From Nocardia africana NBRC 100379 (GTDB lineage Bacteria; Actinomycetota; Actinomycetes; Mycobacteriales; Mycobacteriaceae), in the NCBI RefSeq assembly GCF_001612635.1, contig NZ_BDAV01000013.1, forward strand, positions 310,001 through 374,000: DNA of 64,000 bases. The letters are read 5' to 3'. Numbering within the stretch: the first letter of the stretch is position 1; each line of letters opens with the position of its first letter. Shown in pieces: positions 44,301 through 52,947 of the stretch. Both the position numbers and the translations under genes were made by a program. Under the pieces are notes generated by a model, which had not been told where the DNA came from, did no database searches, and saw nothing but the letters and a program-made list of their open reading frames with translations.

Positions 44301-44966
44301 TCAGGCGTTCAGCAACCGCGGCAGTCCGGCCAGCTCCGAGTCGATGCGCCGGCGCACCGCCGGCCATTCCTCGTCCAGGATGGAATAGAACGCGGTACTG
44401 CGCACGGTCCCGTCCAACCCACGCGAATGCGCCCGGCGGACGCCGTCGCTGGTCGCGCCCAGCCGCTCGATCGCCATGCGCGAGCGCACATTTCGCATAT
44501 CGGCGCGCAGCGCGATCCGCCGGACCCGCCACACGTCGAAGGCGTGCTCGAGCAGCAACAGTTTCGACTCCAGATTGATACCGGCGCCGCGCGCCTGCGC
44601 GCAGAGCCAGGTATTACCGATCTCGGCGGCGTCGGGTACCGCGAGCAGCGGATCTCCGGTCGGCATACCGTGCGCGATCGGCCACACCAGCGGCCCCTGC
44701 CAGTAGTCGAAGCGGCAGAACCGCGTCGAGCCCAGTACCCGGTTGTCGGCCGTCGCGACGACCGCGAAGGCCAGCGCCGAACCGACGGCGTGCGCCGCCG
44801 CGGCCTGCGCGACGTAGTCCGCCGCCTCGGCCCGGCCGTGCGGTACGGGTGTGAACGCGAACGCATCGCGATCCGCGGCGCCCGCCTCGGCGAGCCCCGG
44901 AACATGGTGCGGTGCCAAAGGTTCCAGCCGCACAAGGCGGCCGGTCAGGATGACGGGTGCAGGCAC
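44301..44966 (-). CDS. GNAT-family N-acetyltransferase (RimJ-like)
   Basis: A 221-aa acetyltransferase. It opens VILTGRLVRLEPLAPHHVPGL, with acetyl-CoA-binding segments NTWLCAQARGAGINLESKLLLLEHAF and VRRIALRADMRNVRSRMAIERLGA, the last typical of RimJ/RimL enzymes (RNxxSxxaiekxGf). GTG start with GAGGGAAC upstream. Substrate unknown. It is a lone leftward gene. Confidence 0.85.
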   Translation of the reverse strand: MPAPVILTGRLVRLEPLAPHHVPGLAEAGAADRDAFAFTPVPHGRAEAADYVAQAAAAHAVGSALAFAVVATADNRVLGSTRFCRFDYWQGPLVWPIAHGMPTGDPLLAVPDAAEIGNTWLCAQARGAGINLESKLLLLEHAFDVWRVRRIALRADMRNVRSRMAIERLGATSDGVRRAHSRGLDGTVRSTAFYSILDEEWPAVRRRIDSELAGLPRLLNA

Positions 44967-45305
44967 GTTCCCTCGATCTTTCGGGACGGACTCCGGTAAC
45001 GCCCAACGATCGTCACACCGGCCCACAACGCTCCGGATCGACGACCAGTCCTGGCGCGCCGGCAGCAGCATCGGACAGTGAGATGAACGATAATCGAACG
45101 TGTGCCGTCGTCAATGCAGGTGCGCCGTAAATTTACCGGGATTGCTCGCGTGTCGCTCGGCGCGTCGCAGACGGCCGGTCACGGCGGTTCCCGGGCTGTT
45201 TCGGTGCGTTCGCCCCGGTTATCGGGTCGACACGAAACCGTTGCCGGAGTGGAAGACTCCTCCGGAGGTGCCGTCGTAGCCTGGTAGGAGCGAACGGGGG
45301 GCGTC
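44967..45305. other. 339-bp intergenic region
   Basis: No gene is supported. Notable are an AT-rich palindrome GTAAATTTAC at about 45127-45136 and a ribosome site GGTAGGAGCGAACGGGG before the next gene. Both divergent promoters must lie here, but no consensus boxes were found. Confidence 0.5.
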
Positions 45306-45860
45306 ATGACCGAAACATCACGGGCGGCGATCCTGCTCGACGTCGACGGCCCGCTCAATCCCTACCCCCGTCCCACGCACCCGCCACCGCACGGCTATCG
45401 GCCTTATGTGTTGCAGCACAGCATCATTCCCGCGATCCCGCCCGTCGACCAGCAGGTGCTGCTCGACGCCGCCGTCGGCTCGCGGCTGCTGGATCTGGCC
45501 GCCGTCACCGATGCCGAACTGGTATGGGCGACCGCGTGGGAGTATGCGGCGAATACGGTCCTCGGTCCGGTTCTCGGCCTGCCGCCGCTGGAGGTGATCA
45601 TCTTCGAGGACACCGGGATTCGGCATCGCGAGGGCCACCACGGCAAGCTTCCGACCATCGACCGCTGGGCCGGCCGCCGGCCGCTGTGCTGGTTCGACGA
45701 CGAATTCCAGCCCGCGGACCAGGGCTGGGCCGAACGCCGCACCGCCACCGTCGCCCCGACCCTGCTCGTCCCGGTCGACCGCCACACCGGTTTGACCCCG
45801 GACCACCTCGAGGTCGCCCGGGCGTTCCTCGAGCCGCTTCGCGGGCCGCGAACTCGCTAG
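45306..45860 (+). CDS. HAD-superfamily-like protein
   Basis: A 184-aa protein. The N-terminal ILLDVDGPLNPYP is the HAD DxDG motif, and LCWFDDEFQPADQGWAERR near residue 130 may be the C-terminal acidic motif. This corresponds to the family of HAD-like proteins described in actinobacteria as secondary hydrolases with unknown substrate. The two genes end-to-end overlap the convergent FAD enzyme by four bases. The function cannot be named. Confidence 0.75.
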   Translation: MTETSRAAILLDVDGPLNPYPRPTHPPPHGYRPYVLQHSIIPAIPPVDQQVLLDAAVGSRLLDLAAVTDAELVWATAWEYAANTVLGPVLGLPPLEVIIFEDTGIRHREGHHGKLPTIDRWAGRRPLCWFDDEFQPADQGWAERRTATVAPTLLVPVDRHTGLTPDHLEVARAFLEPLRGPRTR

Positions 45861-47215
45861 AGCGGCGGCAGCCGCAGCAGCGCCGCCACCGCTGTGGAGG
45901 CACTCTGAACAGCGCTTTCCATGGTGGCCGACCAGTCGGTGCGGGTCCAGTCCCCGGCCAGCATCAGGGTCGGCACCGAGGTGCGCTGAACGGGCCGCAG
46001 CCCGTCGGTGCCGAGGGCTTGCGAGAAGGTCGCCTTCGGCATCTTGACCACGTGGCCGTGCACCACGCGCGCATCGGCCGCGTCGGGGTAGTAGCGGCGC
46101 AGCAGCGCCATCTGCTCGTCGACGATGTCGTCGCCGCTCTTGTGGATCTGTTCGTAGGCGCCACTGGTGGTCAGGCAGTACAGCCAGGTGCCGTTCGGTT
46201 CGCGGCCGTGCATGCGCTGCCGGTCGAACACCTCGTCGATCACCCCGGTGCCGCCGATGATCGCCTCCATCGCACTGCGGGTGCCGAGCGGCCGGTCCAG
46301 ATACAGATTGGTGCTGACGATCGGCGTGGCGCCCAATTTCTCTGCCGCAGCATAGATTTCGGCGTGTCCGGGCAGATCGTCGAGCAGGCCGTGGATACGG
46401 GAGTTGGGTACGGCGCAGATCACGGCATCGGCCGGGATCGTACTGCCGTCCACCAGATCGACCCCGGTCACCGCGCCGTCCGCGATCCGGATCCGGTCCG
46501 CCACCGCGCGATAGCGGACCTCGACTCCGTAGCGGCGGAACACCTCCTCCGCGCCGGTGACATAGAGCGTATCGAGGTCGACGGTCGGATAGCCGATGGT
46601 GATCGCGCGCCGATCCCGCACCCCGAGCCGGATGCCGGTGGCCAGCACATCGGCGAAAACCTTCGCGCATTCCCGCTGCACCGGCTCGGCGGCGATGCCC
46701 AGCGCGAGCCAATCCCACAGCGCCTCACGCGCTTTCGCGGGCATGCCGACGCGTTCGAACCACTGCTCGGTGGTGATGTCGGCCAGATCCGCGGGCTGGA
46801 ACAGACACTGCAGACCCAGCCGCATCGTCGCCCGCGCCGCGGCCAGTCGCTCGATCGGTCCGGCATCCGGATGTGCGCCGAACAGTGTGCCGAGCGCCCG
46901 AATTCCCCTGGTGTGCAACGCGGTTGCGCGCCCGCCCGGCCAGCGCAGCGTGCCCCCGGTGGGGAATTCCAGACATTTCTCGGTCCCCACGCTCGCGAGA
47001 TACCGGAAGAGATGGTGGTAGCCGCTGGCGATCACGTGCTGACCGTTGTCGGGCGTATCGCCGACCTCGGCGACCGTCATCGCCTGGGTGCGGCCACCGA
47101 GCCGAGCCCGGCGTTCCAGCAACGTCACCCGCTTCCCGGCCTCGGCCAGCCAGACGGCCGACGCCAGCCCCGCCAGACCGCCACCGATCACCACGAACCG
47201 ACGAGCATCGTTCAT
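45857..47215 (-). CDS. FAD-dependent hydroxysqualene dehydroxylase-like enzyme (HpnE-type)
   Basis: A 452-aa flavoprotein of the phytoene desaturase/HpnE group. FAD-binding GGGLAGLASAVWLAEAG, then ERRARLGGRTQAM, and the C-terminal FAD site LMLAGDWTRTDWSATMESAVQS. Comparable HpnE enzymes finish squalene synthesis from hydroxysqualene, but no hpnC, hpnD or shc gene lies in this window, so the substrate could be another isoprenoid. Start ATG with GGAGG five bases upstream. An imperfect dyad lies at 47330-47358. Confidence 0.75.
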   Translation of the reverse strand: MNDARRFVVIGGGLAGLASAVWLAEAGKRVTLLERRARLGGRTQAMTVAEVGDTPDNGQHVIASGYHHLFRYLASVGTEKCLEFPTGGTLRWPGGRATALHTRGIRALGTLFGAHPDAGPIERLAAARATMRLGLQCLFQPADLADITTEQWFERVGMPAKAREALWDWLALGIAAEPVQRECAKVFADVLATGIRLGVRDRRAITIGYPTVDLDTLYVTGAEEVFRRYGVEVRYRAVADRIRIADGAVTGVDLVDGSTIPADAVICAVPNSRIHGLLDDLPGHAEIYAAAEKLGATPIVSTNLYLDRPLGTRSAMEAIIGGTGVIDEVFDRQRMHGREPNGTWLYCLTTSGAYEQIHKSGDDIVDEQMALLRRYYPDAADARVVHGHVVKMPKATFSQALGTDGLRPVQRTSVPTLMLAGDWTRTDWSATMESAVQSASTAVAALLRLPPL

Positions 47216-47329
47216 CCGAACCTCCATGCGCGACAGCGGGTTTCGATCGGCGGGAAGCTCGCTCCGAAGGCCGAGCCGCACCGAGCCGGTTCCGATCACT
47301 GTAGGCAGCTCGTCAGGGACGGTCAACAG

Positions 47330-47358
47330 TGAGTGAAATCTACTCGCATTCTCTCACC
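47330..47358. promoter_or_regulatory. Imperfect dyad between HpnE-type and YCII genes
   Basis: GTGAGTGA at 47330-47337 and TCTCTCAC at 47351-47358 pair in seven of eight positions around a 13-bp spacer, in the divergent region. It could be an operator; the binding protein is not apparent. Confidence 0.35.
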
Positions 47359-47429
47359 CCTGGTGGGGGCTCCGCCGAATGTCGACGCGGGAGAATGATC
47401 GCCTCACCTCGACAAGATCCGGAGCCGCA

Positions 47430-47714
47430 ATGCAATTCATGGTTCTCTCCCGTCGCCGCACCGAGACGTTCACCGAAGCGGACTTCGAGGCGGTGCTCCC
47501 CGCCGAAACCGACCACGTTCGCCGGCTCTACCTCGACGGCGTCGTCCGCCAGATCTGGCTACGCGGCGATGTCGCCGGCGCCTGCTTCACCATCGAGGCG
47601 GCCGATGCGGAACAGGCGAACGCCATCGTCGCGCAACTGCCCATGGCCGCGGCCGGAGTCTCCGAATTCACCGTGATCCCACTGAGCCCGTACCGCGGAT
47701 TCGGCGGGGCCTAG
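47430..47714 (+). CDS. YCII/muconolactone-isomerase-like small protein
   Basis: A 94-aa dimeric alpha-beta-barrel type protein (MQFMVLSRRRTETFTEADFE..., then VRQIWLRGDVAGACFTIEAADAE and FTVIPLSPYRGF). Members of this group include muconolactone isomerase-like proteins and YCII proteins with uncertain roles. The start is at the ATG after GGAGCCGCA; a longer frame upstream is less likely. Neighbouring genes give no clue. Confidence 0.75.
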   Translation: MQFMVLSRRRTETFTEADFEAVLPAETDHVRRLYLDGVVRQIWLRGDVAGACFTIEAADAEQANAIVAQLPMAAAGVSEFTVIPLSPYRGFGGA

Positions 47715-47746
47715 GCAGCCATCCCGCACCTCGCGTCCGGGGTGGT

Positions 47747-48445
47747 TCAGTGGCCGGCGCTCGCCTGCTGCCGGATCCATCGCAGCAGGGTGGGATTGCC
47801 GGAATCGGTGGTGATCACAGCGACCGCGGCGCGGTCGAAGCGGCCCTCGGTCACGGCGGCGAGCATGCTCGCGGCCAGATCGCTGCGGGCGGTGAAGATC
47901 CCGTCGGCGTATCCCTCGGCGATCGTGTAATCGGTGACGTCGGGGCGGTCGTAGAGTCCGCTCGGGCGCATCACGGTCCACTCCCGATCGCTGTCGCGCA
48001 GGAGCGCTTCCATTCGCCGCATATCGTCGTAGAGGGTCTTGCCCGCCACCCTCGTCACATACGGCACCAGCAGCCGATTGAAGAGGAAGCCGCCCTCGCT
48101 GTAGGGGCGCGGATCGACGCCGGCCGAACTCACCGCCACGATCCGGCTCACCCCGTGCCGCCGCATCGCCGTCACGATGTTCGACACACCGCCGGAATAG
48201 GTGGTGATCGGTTCCTTGCTCGGCGGCACGCCGAGCGCGGACAGCACCGCGTCCCGCCCCTTCACCGCGGTGTCGACCGCGTCCGGGTCGAGGACATCGG
48301 CGCCGACCACCTCGAGCCGATCGTGGCGCAGCGGGAATTCGCCCGGCCGCCGCGTCACCGCCGCGACCTGATGTCCGGCGGCCAAAGCCTGCGCTGTGAG
48401 TTGGCGACCGGTGGGACCGTTGGCCCCGAAGATGGTGAGACGCAT
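47747..48445 (-). CDS. NAD(P)H-binding SDR-like protein
   Basis: A 232-aa atypical short-chain dehydrogenase of the NmrA/NAD(P)-binding type. The Rossmann motif is TIFGANGPTGRQL, then VSSAGVDPRPY and MRPSGLYDRPDVTDY. AAGGAAACGCC precedes the ATG. It may be a redox sensor or a flavin/quinone reductase; substrate unknown. The frame can be extended but without a ribosome site. Confidence 0.82.
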   Translation of the reverse strand: MRLTIFGANGPTGRQLTAQALAAGHQVAAVTRRPGEFPLRHDRLEVVGADVLDPDAVDTAVKGRDAVLSALGVPPSKEPITTYSGGVSNIVTAMRRHGVSRIVAVSSAGVDPRPYSEGGFLFNRLLVPYVTRVAGKTLYDDMRRMEALLRDSDREWTVMRPSGLYDRPDVTDYTIAEGYADGIFTARSDLAASMLAAVTEGRFDRAAVAVITTDSGNPTLLRWIRQQASAGH

Positions 48446-48672
48446 GGCGTTTCCTTCCGACAGAGGAGGCGGACCGGCGGCGGGCGAGACGGAATCCGCC
48501 ACCTTCGCCGAGCCCCCTTCGTTGCGTGAACGCACACAAGACGACCGTCGACCCCGTCGCATAACAACTCGCGGCAGTGATCTGCATCACCAAGCAACAC
48601 CGCAGCTCGCGCCGCGATCGAGCCTGCTCGGCACGTCGGCGTGGGATGCGGGACGGGACCGAACCGACACGG

Positions 48673-49353
48673 CTATCCGGAGCTCAGGGCTTCGATGGCC
48701 CGGCCGATCAGCATCGTTCCCACGAGGAGGAGCAGCACCATCATCACGGTGCGATCGTTGGCGACCAGCCAGGTCTTCGCGGCTGCCAGAGGCCGATCGA
48801 GCCGCTCGCCCGCGACCAGATAGGCGGCGACCGGCGCGATGCACGAGACCAGCGCGATCACGAGGAAGATCGCACCGGCGCCCACCGCTCGCGGCGCCGG
48901 CAGCCGCGCCTCGGCGATGTCGAGCCCACCCATCACGGCGGGGACGACCGTGCTGACATCGACGACGACGAGCGCCACACCGAGCCCGAAGGCGCCCGCC
49001 GGAGTCACACGATCGACCCGATCCCACAATTTCCGCGGCTTCTGCTCGCCGCGCCCACGCTGGAACCCGAACCACGCCGCGACACCGAGCAGCCCGATCC
49101 CGACGCAGAGCCGTACGAGCGAGGCCGTCGCCGAGGCGTGATGAGGATGCAGATGCCGGGCCGCGGACGCCCCGATCAGCAAGGCCACCGCGGTGACGAG
49201 CGCGGCGAACCCGCAGATCCGGCCGAGCAGATAGCCGCTGCTCTTCGCCCGCGCCTGCCCCGACACCAGCATCAGCACAGCCACGATCAACGGCAGCGGA
49301 CTCACCGCGATCGCGGCGGCCAAGGGCAGGGTCCTGCCGATCACGGTGCCCAT
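48673..49353 (-). CDS. GAP-family (Sap-like) membrane protein
   Basis: A 226-aa protein with about six membrane helices, for example IAVSPLPLIVAVLMLVSGQ and GAGAIFLVIALVSCIAPVAAYLV. The N-terminal LPLAAAIAVSPLPLIVAVLML matches the GAP/Sap family linked to glycopeptidolipid export in mycobacteria (family knowledge). AAAGGAACGGCGG precedes the ATG. Lone leftward gene; cargo unknown. Confidence 0.82.
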   Translation of the reverse strand: MGTVIGRTLPLAAAIAVSPLPLIVAVLMLVSGQARAKSSGYLLGRICGFAALVTAVALLIGASAARHLHPHHASATASLVRLCVGIGLLGVAAWFGFQRGRGEQKPRKLWDRVDRVTPAGAFGLGVALVVVDVSTVVPAVMGGLDIAEARLPAPRAVGAGAIFLVIALVSCIAPVAAYLVAGERLDRPLAAAKTWLVANDRTVMMVLLLLVGTMLIGRAIEALSSG

Positions 49354-49383
49354 CCGCCGTTCCTTTCGGCCGCACGAGCGAAA

Positions 49384-49498
49384 ATTTGCCACAAACTCGC
49401 TACTACCCGAGCGCAAGTTCGAATCTGCAGCGAATTATGGGATTTGCCTGGGACTATAGGTTATTTCCGAGGCACTACGTTCGATTTGCCACGAACTC
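49384..49498 (+). repeat. 15-bp direct repeat pair upstream of HxlR remnant
   Basis: ATTTGCCACAAACTC (49384-49398) and ATTTGCCACGAACTC (49484-49498) differ by one base and are exactly 100 bp apart. They lie on both sides of an AT-rich patch with TATAGG. They may be operators of an HxlR-type regulator or a duplication scar. Confidence 0.7.
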
Positions 49499-49503
49499 CC
49501 CGG

Positions 49504-49623
49504 GTGAGGTTTCGGACCCCGCTGATCATCGCCACTCTGCACGATCCGCGAATGCGGTTCACCGAAGTGCGGCAACGCATTCCCGGCATCTCGCAACGCA
49601 TGCTGTCGCTGACGTTGCCGTAA
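49504..49623 (+). pseudogene. Truncated HxlR-type regulator remnant
   Basis: Forty codons (RFRTPLIIATLHDPRMRF, then RQRIPGISQRMLSLTLP and a stop) that match the HTH core of HxlR regulators: L..G..RF.ELRR.IPGIS.RML...L. The usual next helix (R-LE-DGLV) is missing, and no further coding follows. Ends with TAA. No other HxlR gene is nearby. Confidence 0.65.
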
Positions 49624-49625
49624 TT

Positions 49626-49675
49626 TTTGGTAGGAGATCTTGCCAAAAGTCGGTTTCTGGTAGAGGATCTTGCCA
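49626..49675 (+). repeat. Tandem 20-bp repeats before the third DUF2236 gene
   Basis: TTTGGTAGGAGATCTTGCCA (49626-49645) and TCTGGTAGAGGATCTTGCCA (49656-49675), offset 30 bases, 17 of 20 identical. Each carries TGG...CCA ends. They lie 23 bases before the start codon and share TTGCCA with the 15-bp repeats further upstream. Confidence 0.75.
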
Positions 49676-49697
49676 GATCTTCGACGAGGAGGACATC

Positions 49698-50921
49698 GTG
49701 ACGCCGACCGTTCCGCTCCGGCACCCGAGCTCACCCCGGCCCGTCCCCGGGCCCGGCCTCGGCACGCTCGCCCGGATGCTCGGGCTCGGCACACCCACCT
49801 CGGCCGAATTTCGCGAGCTGGGCGAGGCTCTGACCGTCGGCGACCGGCCGATGGACGAGCTCGTGGACTGGATGTATCGCGAGGGGATGTCCACCACCCG
49901 GCCACTGTTCGAACGCGCCCTGCGCGAGGGCATCGCCGCGCTGCCGGATGCCCCGGCACCGCTGCGCGAATTCTTCGAATACGTCGAAGCGGTACCCGAG
50001 TGGGTGGATCGGCGAAAGATCCGCCACGCGGAGCGCGTCTCCTGCCTCGGCGGCCGCGACGGGATCTACGTCGCCCGCGACATGTCGTTCCTGGGCGGAT
50101 ACCTGGCCTCGGGTTTCAACAAGACCCTGCTGCGCACCGGCGCCTTGGAGAAGGGCCCGGCCAAACGATTCGCCGAGACCACGCAGTGGGCGATGGATGT
50201 GACCGCCGCCGGCGGAATGTCGCCGCACGGCACGGGTTTTCGCTCGACCGTGCACGTCCGGCTGATCCACTCGCTGGTACGTCGGCACGTGGCCGCGATG
50301 CCGGACTGGCGGGCCGAGGAGTGGGGGCTGCCGATCAATCAGACCGATATGGCCGCCACACTGGTCGGCGCGCTGATCGCCCCGATGATCGGCGCGATCG
50401 GCATGGGTGTCGTCATCACGCCCCGCGACGCCGAGGCCATGGCCCACCTGGCCCGCTACGTCGGCTGGGTGATGGGTGTCGAGGAACGCTTCCTGCCCAA
50501 CGACTTTCGCGACAGCGTGCGCATTCTTTACCACACGATGACCGCCATCACGAACCCGGACGACACCTCCCGTCAACTCGCGATCCCGATGCGTGACGAA
50601 CCGCTCGGCTGGCACTACGACCGGCTGCCGGGGCTGCGGCGGCGGATCGCCCGGTCCCAGCATCTGTCGATCGCGATGATGTATCTGGGCCCGTCCGCCA
50701 TGAAACGACTCGGCCTGCCCAGCCATACCCTGCCCTGGTATCCCTTGCTGCGCATACCCGTCAACCTCGCGCAGTCGGCGCGGGCCCGGCTGATCCCCGG
50801 ACAGTTCGAGCGCGTCGTCGCCGAAGGCCGGGCCGCGCAGCTGGCTTTCATCCGCACCCTCGCCGGACCCGAGGCGGCCGTGATCGGCGGATCGGCCGAG
50901 CACATCAGCCCGGCCGCCTGA
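49698..50921 (+). CDS. Oxygenase MpaB family (DUF2236) protein, Lcp-sized
   Basis: A 407-aa DUF2236 protein, about the size of rubber oxygenase Lcp and unlike the shorter paralogues at 8.9 and 10.6 kb. Conserved pieces are GGYLASGFNKTLLRTGALEKGP, GGMSPHGTGFRSTVHVRLIHSLVRRH and NQTDMAATL. No signal peptide is visible, whereas secreted Lcp has one, so it is probably intracellular. GTG start with GAGGAGGACATC. Repeats upstream suggest regulation. Reaction unknown. Confidence 0.8.
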   Translation: MTPTVPLRHPSSPRPVPGPGLGTLARMLGLGTPTSAEFRELGEALTVGDRPMDELVDWMYREGMSTTRPLFERALREGIAALPDAPAPLREFFEYVEAVPEWVDRRKIRHAERVSCLGGRDGIYVARDMSFLGGYLASGFNKTLLRTGALEKGPAKRFAETTQWAMDVTAAGGMSPHGTGFRSTVHVRLIHSLVRRHVAAMPDWRAEEWGLPINQTDMAATLVGALIAPMIGAIGMGVVITPRDAEAMAHLARYVGWVMGVEERFLPNDFRDSVRILYHTMTAITNPDDTSRQLAIPMRDEPLGWHYDRLPGLRRRIARSQHLSIAMMYLGPSAMKRLGLPSHTLPWYPLLRIPVNLAQSARARLIPGQFERVVAEGRAAQLAFIRTLAGPEAAVIGGSAEHISPAA

Positions 50922-50944
50922 ACCGCCGCTCCCGGCCACTCCGG

Positions 50945-52171
50945 CTACTCCGCGACACTCGTCCAGGTCACCGGAAGTTCGTGCACCCCATAGATATTCA
51001 TATCGGTCCGCAATCTCACCGCATCGGCTGGGACGGCGAGGGCCAGGGTCGGGAAGCGACGCAGCAGGCCGGCGAATCCGGCCCGCATTTCGATCCGCGC
51101 CAGTTGCTGGCCGAGGCACAGATGCATGCCGTGGCCGAAGGAGAGGTGGCCGCGGGCCGTGCGGTGCACGTCGAGGGTGTCGGGGTCGTCGAAGCGGCGC
51201 GGGTCGCGGTTGGCGGCCAGCAGCGAGACGACGACGGTCGAGCCCTTCGCGATGGTTTCGCCGCCGAGTTCGATGTCGTCGGTGGCGTAGCGGTAGAAGA
51301 TGTCGGCGACGGAGAGGTAGCGCATGAGCTCTTCGACCGCATCGGGAATCAGAGCCGGATCGGCACGCAGCTCGGCCGCCTGTTCCGGATGCTCGAGCAG
51401 CGCGAAGGTGCCGAGCCCCAACATGTTCGCGGTGGTCTCGTGCCCCGCCAGCAGGAGCAGGAAGGCGATGCCGGTCAGCTCCTCGATGGTGAGGTCGTCG
51501 TGGCGGGCCAGGTCGGACAGGATGTCCTCGCCCGGTTCGGCGCGCTTGCGGACGACCAGTTCGGCCAGATAGGACGTCAGCGCGCCGTAGGCCGCCATCT
51601 TCTCCTCGAGCGCCTGATCCTTGACGAGGAACGCGGCCGAGTTGCGCTGGAAGGTAGCGCGGTCCTCGTAGGGAACGCCGAGCAGTTCGCAGATCACCAG
51701 CGAGGGCACCGGCAGCGCGAACTCCGCGACGAGGTCGACCGGCGGGGTCAGCCGGGCCATCGCCTCCAGTTGCCGCTCGACGATGTCCGCGATGTGGTCT
51801 TCGAGCTGTTTCATCCGTTTGACGGTGAAGGCGCCGACGAGCTTGCGCCGCAACCGGGTGTGATCCGGCGCGTCCATCGCGATGAAGACGCCGGGGATCT
51901 GCGGCGACGGCTCGGTGGCGACCGGCATGCCCGGAATCTCGTACGGCACATGCAGAACGCCGATGTCCTGGCGCGAGCTGAAGCGCGAGTCGGCCAGCAG
52001 GCTGCGCACCTCGTCGTATCCGGTGACCAGCCAGCCCTCGTGCCCGTCGGGAAAGATCATCGGACCGACCGGGTGGGCATCGCGCAACCGGGTGATCTCG
52101 CGGGGCGGATCGAAGGGGCCCGCATCACGTTCCATGGGCAGGCCGTGCGGGACGGGAACCGTTCGGGGCAT
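50945..52171 (-). CDS. Cytochrome P450
   Basis: A 408-aa class I bacterial P450. The I-helix has LLLLAGHETTANML with the oxygen-activating AGHETT, the K-helix Glu-Arg is in EELMRYLSV, and the haem loop is FGHGMHLCLGQQLARIE with Cys as fifth ligand. The start ATG is preceded by GAGAGGAAAACGCA. It lies 31 bases after a DUF4097 gene, in an operon whose promoter carries SARP-type repeats. The substrate is unknown; CYP107/105-like proteins often oxidise macrocycles or terpenoids. Confidence 0.93.
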   Translation of the reverse strand: MPRTVPVPHGLPMERDAGPFDPPREITRLRDAHPVGPMIFPDGHEGWLVTGYDEVRSLLADSRFSSRQDIGVLHVPYEIPGMPVATEPSPQIPGVFIAMDAPDHTRLRRKLVGAFTVKRMKQLEDHIADIVERQLEAMARLTPPVDLVAEFALPVPSLVICELLGVPYEDRATFQRNSAAFLVKDQALEEKMAAYGALTSYLAELVVRKRAEPGEDILSDLARHDDLTIEELTGIAFLLLLAGHETTANMLGLGTFALLEHPEQAAELRADPALIPDAVEELMRYLSVADIFYRYATDDIELGGETIAKGSTVVVSLLAANRDPRRFDDPDTLDVHRTARGHLSFGHGMHLCLGQQLARIEMRAGFAGLLRRFPTLALAVPADAVRLRTDMNIYGVHELPVTWTSVAE

Positions 52172-52202
52172 TGCGTTTTCCTCTCGGGAGAGACGACGGG
52201 AG

Positions 52203-52847
52203 TCAGGCGGCGGACGAGTGCCGGATGATGACGTTGCCGAGGGCGTTGCGCGCGTACACCCGCACGGTGTGCTCGTCGTCCTGGGCACCGTCGACCGGCC
52301 CCAGCTGGTTGTGCACCGCGCCGCTCGCGACCGCGGTTTCCAGCCGCGCCGCGCTGCCCGGGCGGATGCCGACCTCGAGCTCGCCCGTCGAGGTCTCCAG
52401 CCGGAGCACACCGCGCGTGGCCTCGGCGATCCGGATATTGCCCAGGGCGGTCTTCGCGGTCACCGAACCCAGCGGGCGCTCGACGACGATGTCACCGGCC
52501 GACACCTCCAGCACGCATTCGCCGAGTTCGCCGGCGCCGACGATCCGGCCCACACCGGCGGTGCCCCGGAAACGGGAACCGGTCGGCACCTCGACGGTCA
52601 CCTCGATCGACGGGTTGCCGCCGAAGGGGGTGTAGGTCCGCCAGTCCTTCGGTGTCGTCACGGTCAGGGTGCCGTCGGCAAAATCGACCCGCGTCTGCTC
52701 CGCGGCACGCACGTCGGCCTTCTTGGCCGCATCGGCAGGACGGACCGCGACCACGGTGTCGGTGCGGTCGGAGGCGATGACGGTGACGTTGCCGGACAGC
52801 ACCTCGACGGCGACGGCGATCGGTTCCGGGGTCTGGAAGGTAGGCAT
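52203..52847 (-). CDS. DUF4097 beta-strand repeat protein
   Basis: A 214-aa protein built of short beta strands like a repetitive solenoid: VAVEVLSGNVTVIASDRTD, then LTVTTPKDWR, IEVTVEVPTGSRFRG and the repeating pattern VSAGDIVVERPLGSVTAKTALGNIRI ... LETSTGELEVGI. DUF4097 proteins are common partners of ABC-2 exporters; their biochemical role is unknown. The ATG has AGGAGAACGCC. A GTG at 52940, in frame, lies at the predicted transcript start and would add 31 residues. First gene of the operon with the P450. Confidence 0.88.
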   Translation of the reverse strand: MPTFQTPEPIAVAVEVLSGNVTVIASDRTDTVVAVRPADAAKKADVRAAEQTRVDFADGTLTVTTPKDWRTYTPFGGNPSIEVTVEVPTGSRFRGTAGVGRIVGAGELGECVLEVSAGDIVVERPLGSVTAKTALGNIRIAEATRGVLRLETSTGELEVGIRPGSAARLETAVASGAVHNQLGPVDGAQDDEHTVRVYARNALGNVIIRHSSAA

Positions 52848-52947
52848 GGCGTTCTCCTGGGTTCTGCTGGGAATCGGGCGGCGGAATCGGGGGATCCGGC
52901 CGGTGAACCGGTCCGCGGTGCGGATCGCTGTGCTGTTCACGAGAACT

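Noticed and set aside
45102..45287. A 61-aa open frame in the 339-bp gap
   Set aside because: Weak codon bias and no ribosome site; likely chance.
48446..48672. Possible small gene or operator (TGCGTGAACGCA) between the SDR-like and GAP-family genes
   Set aside because: The palindrome is short with 5-bp arms, and open frames here lack starts or family text.
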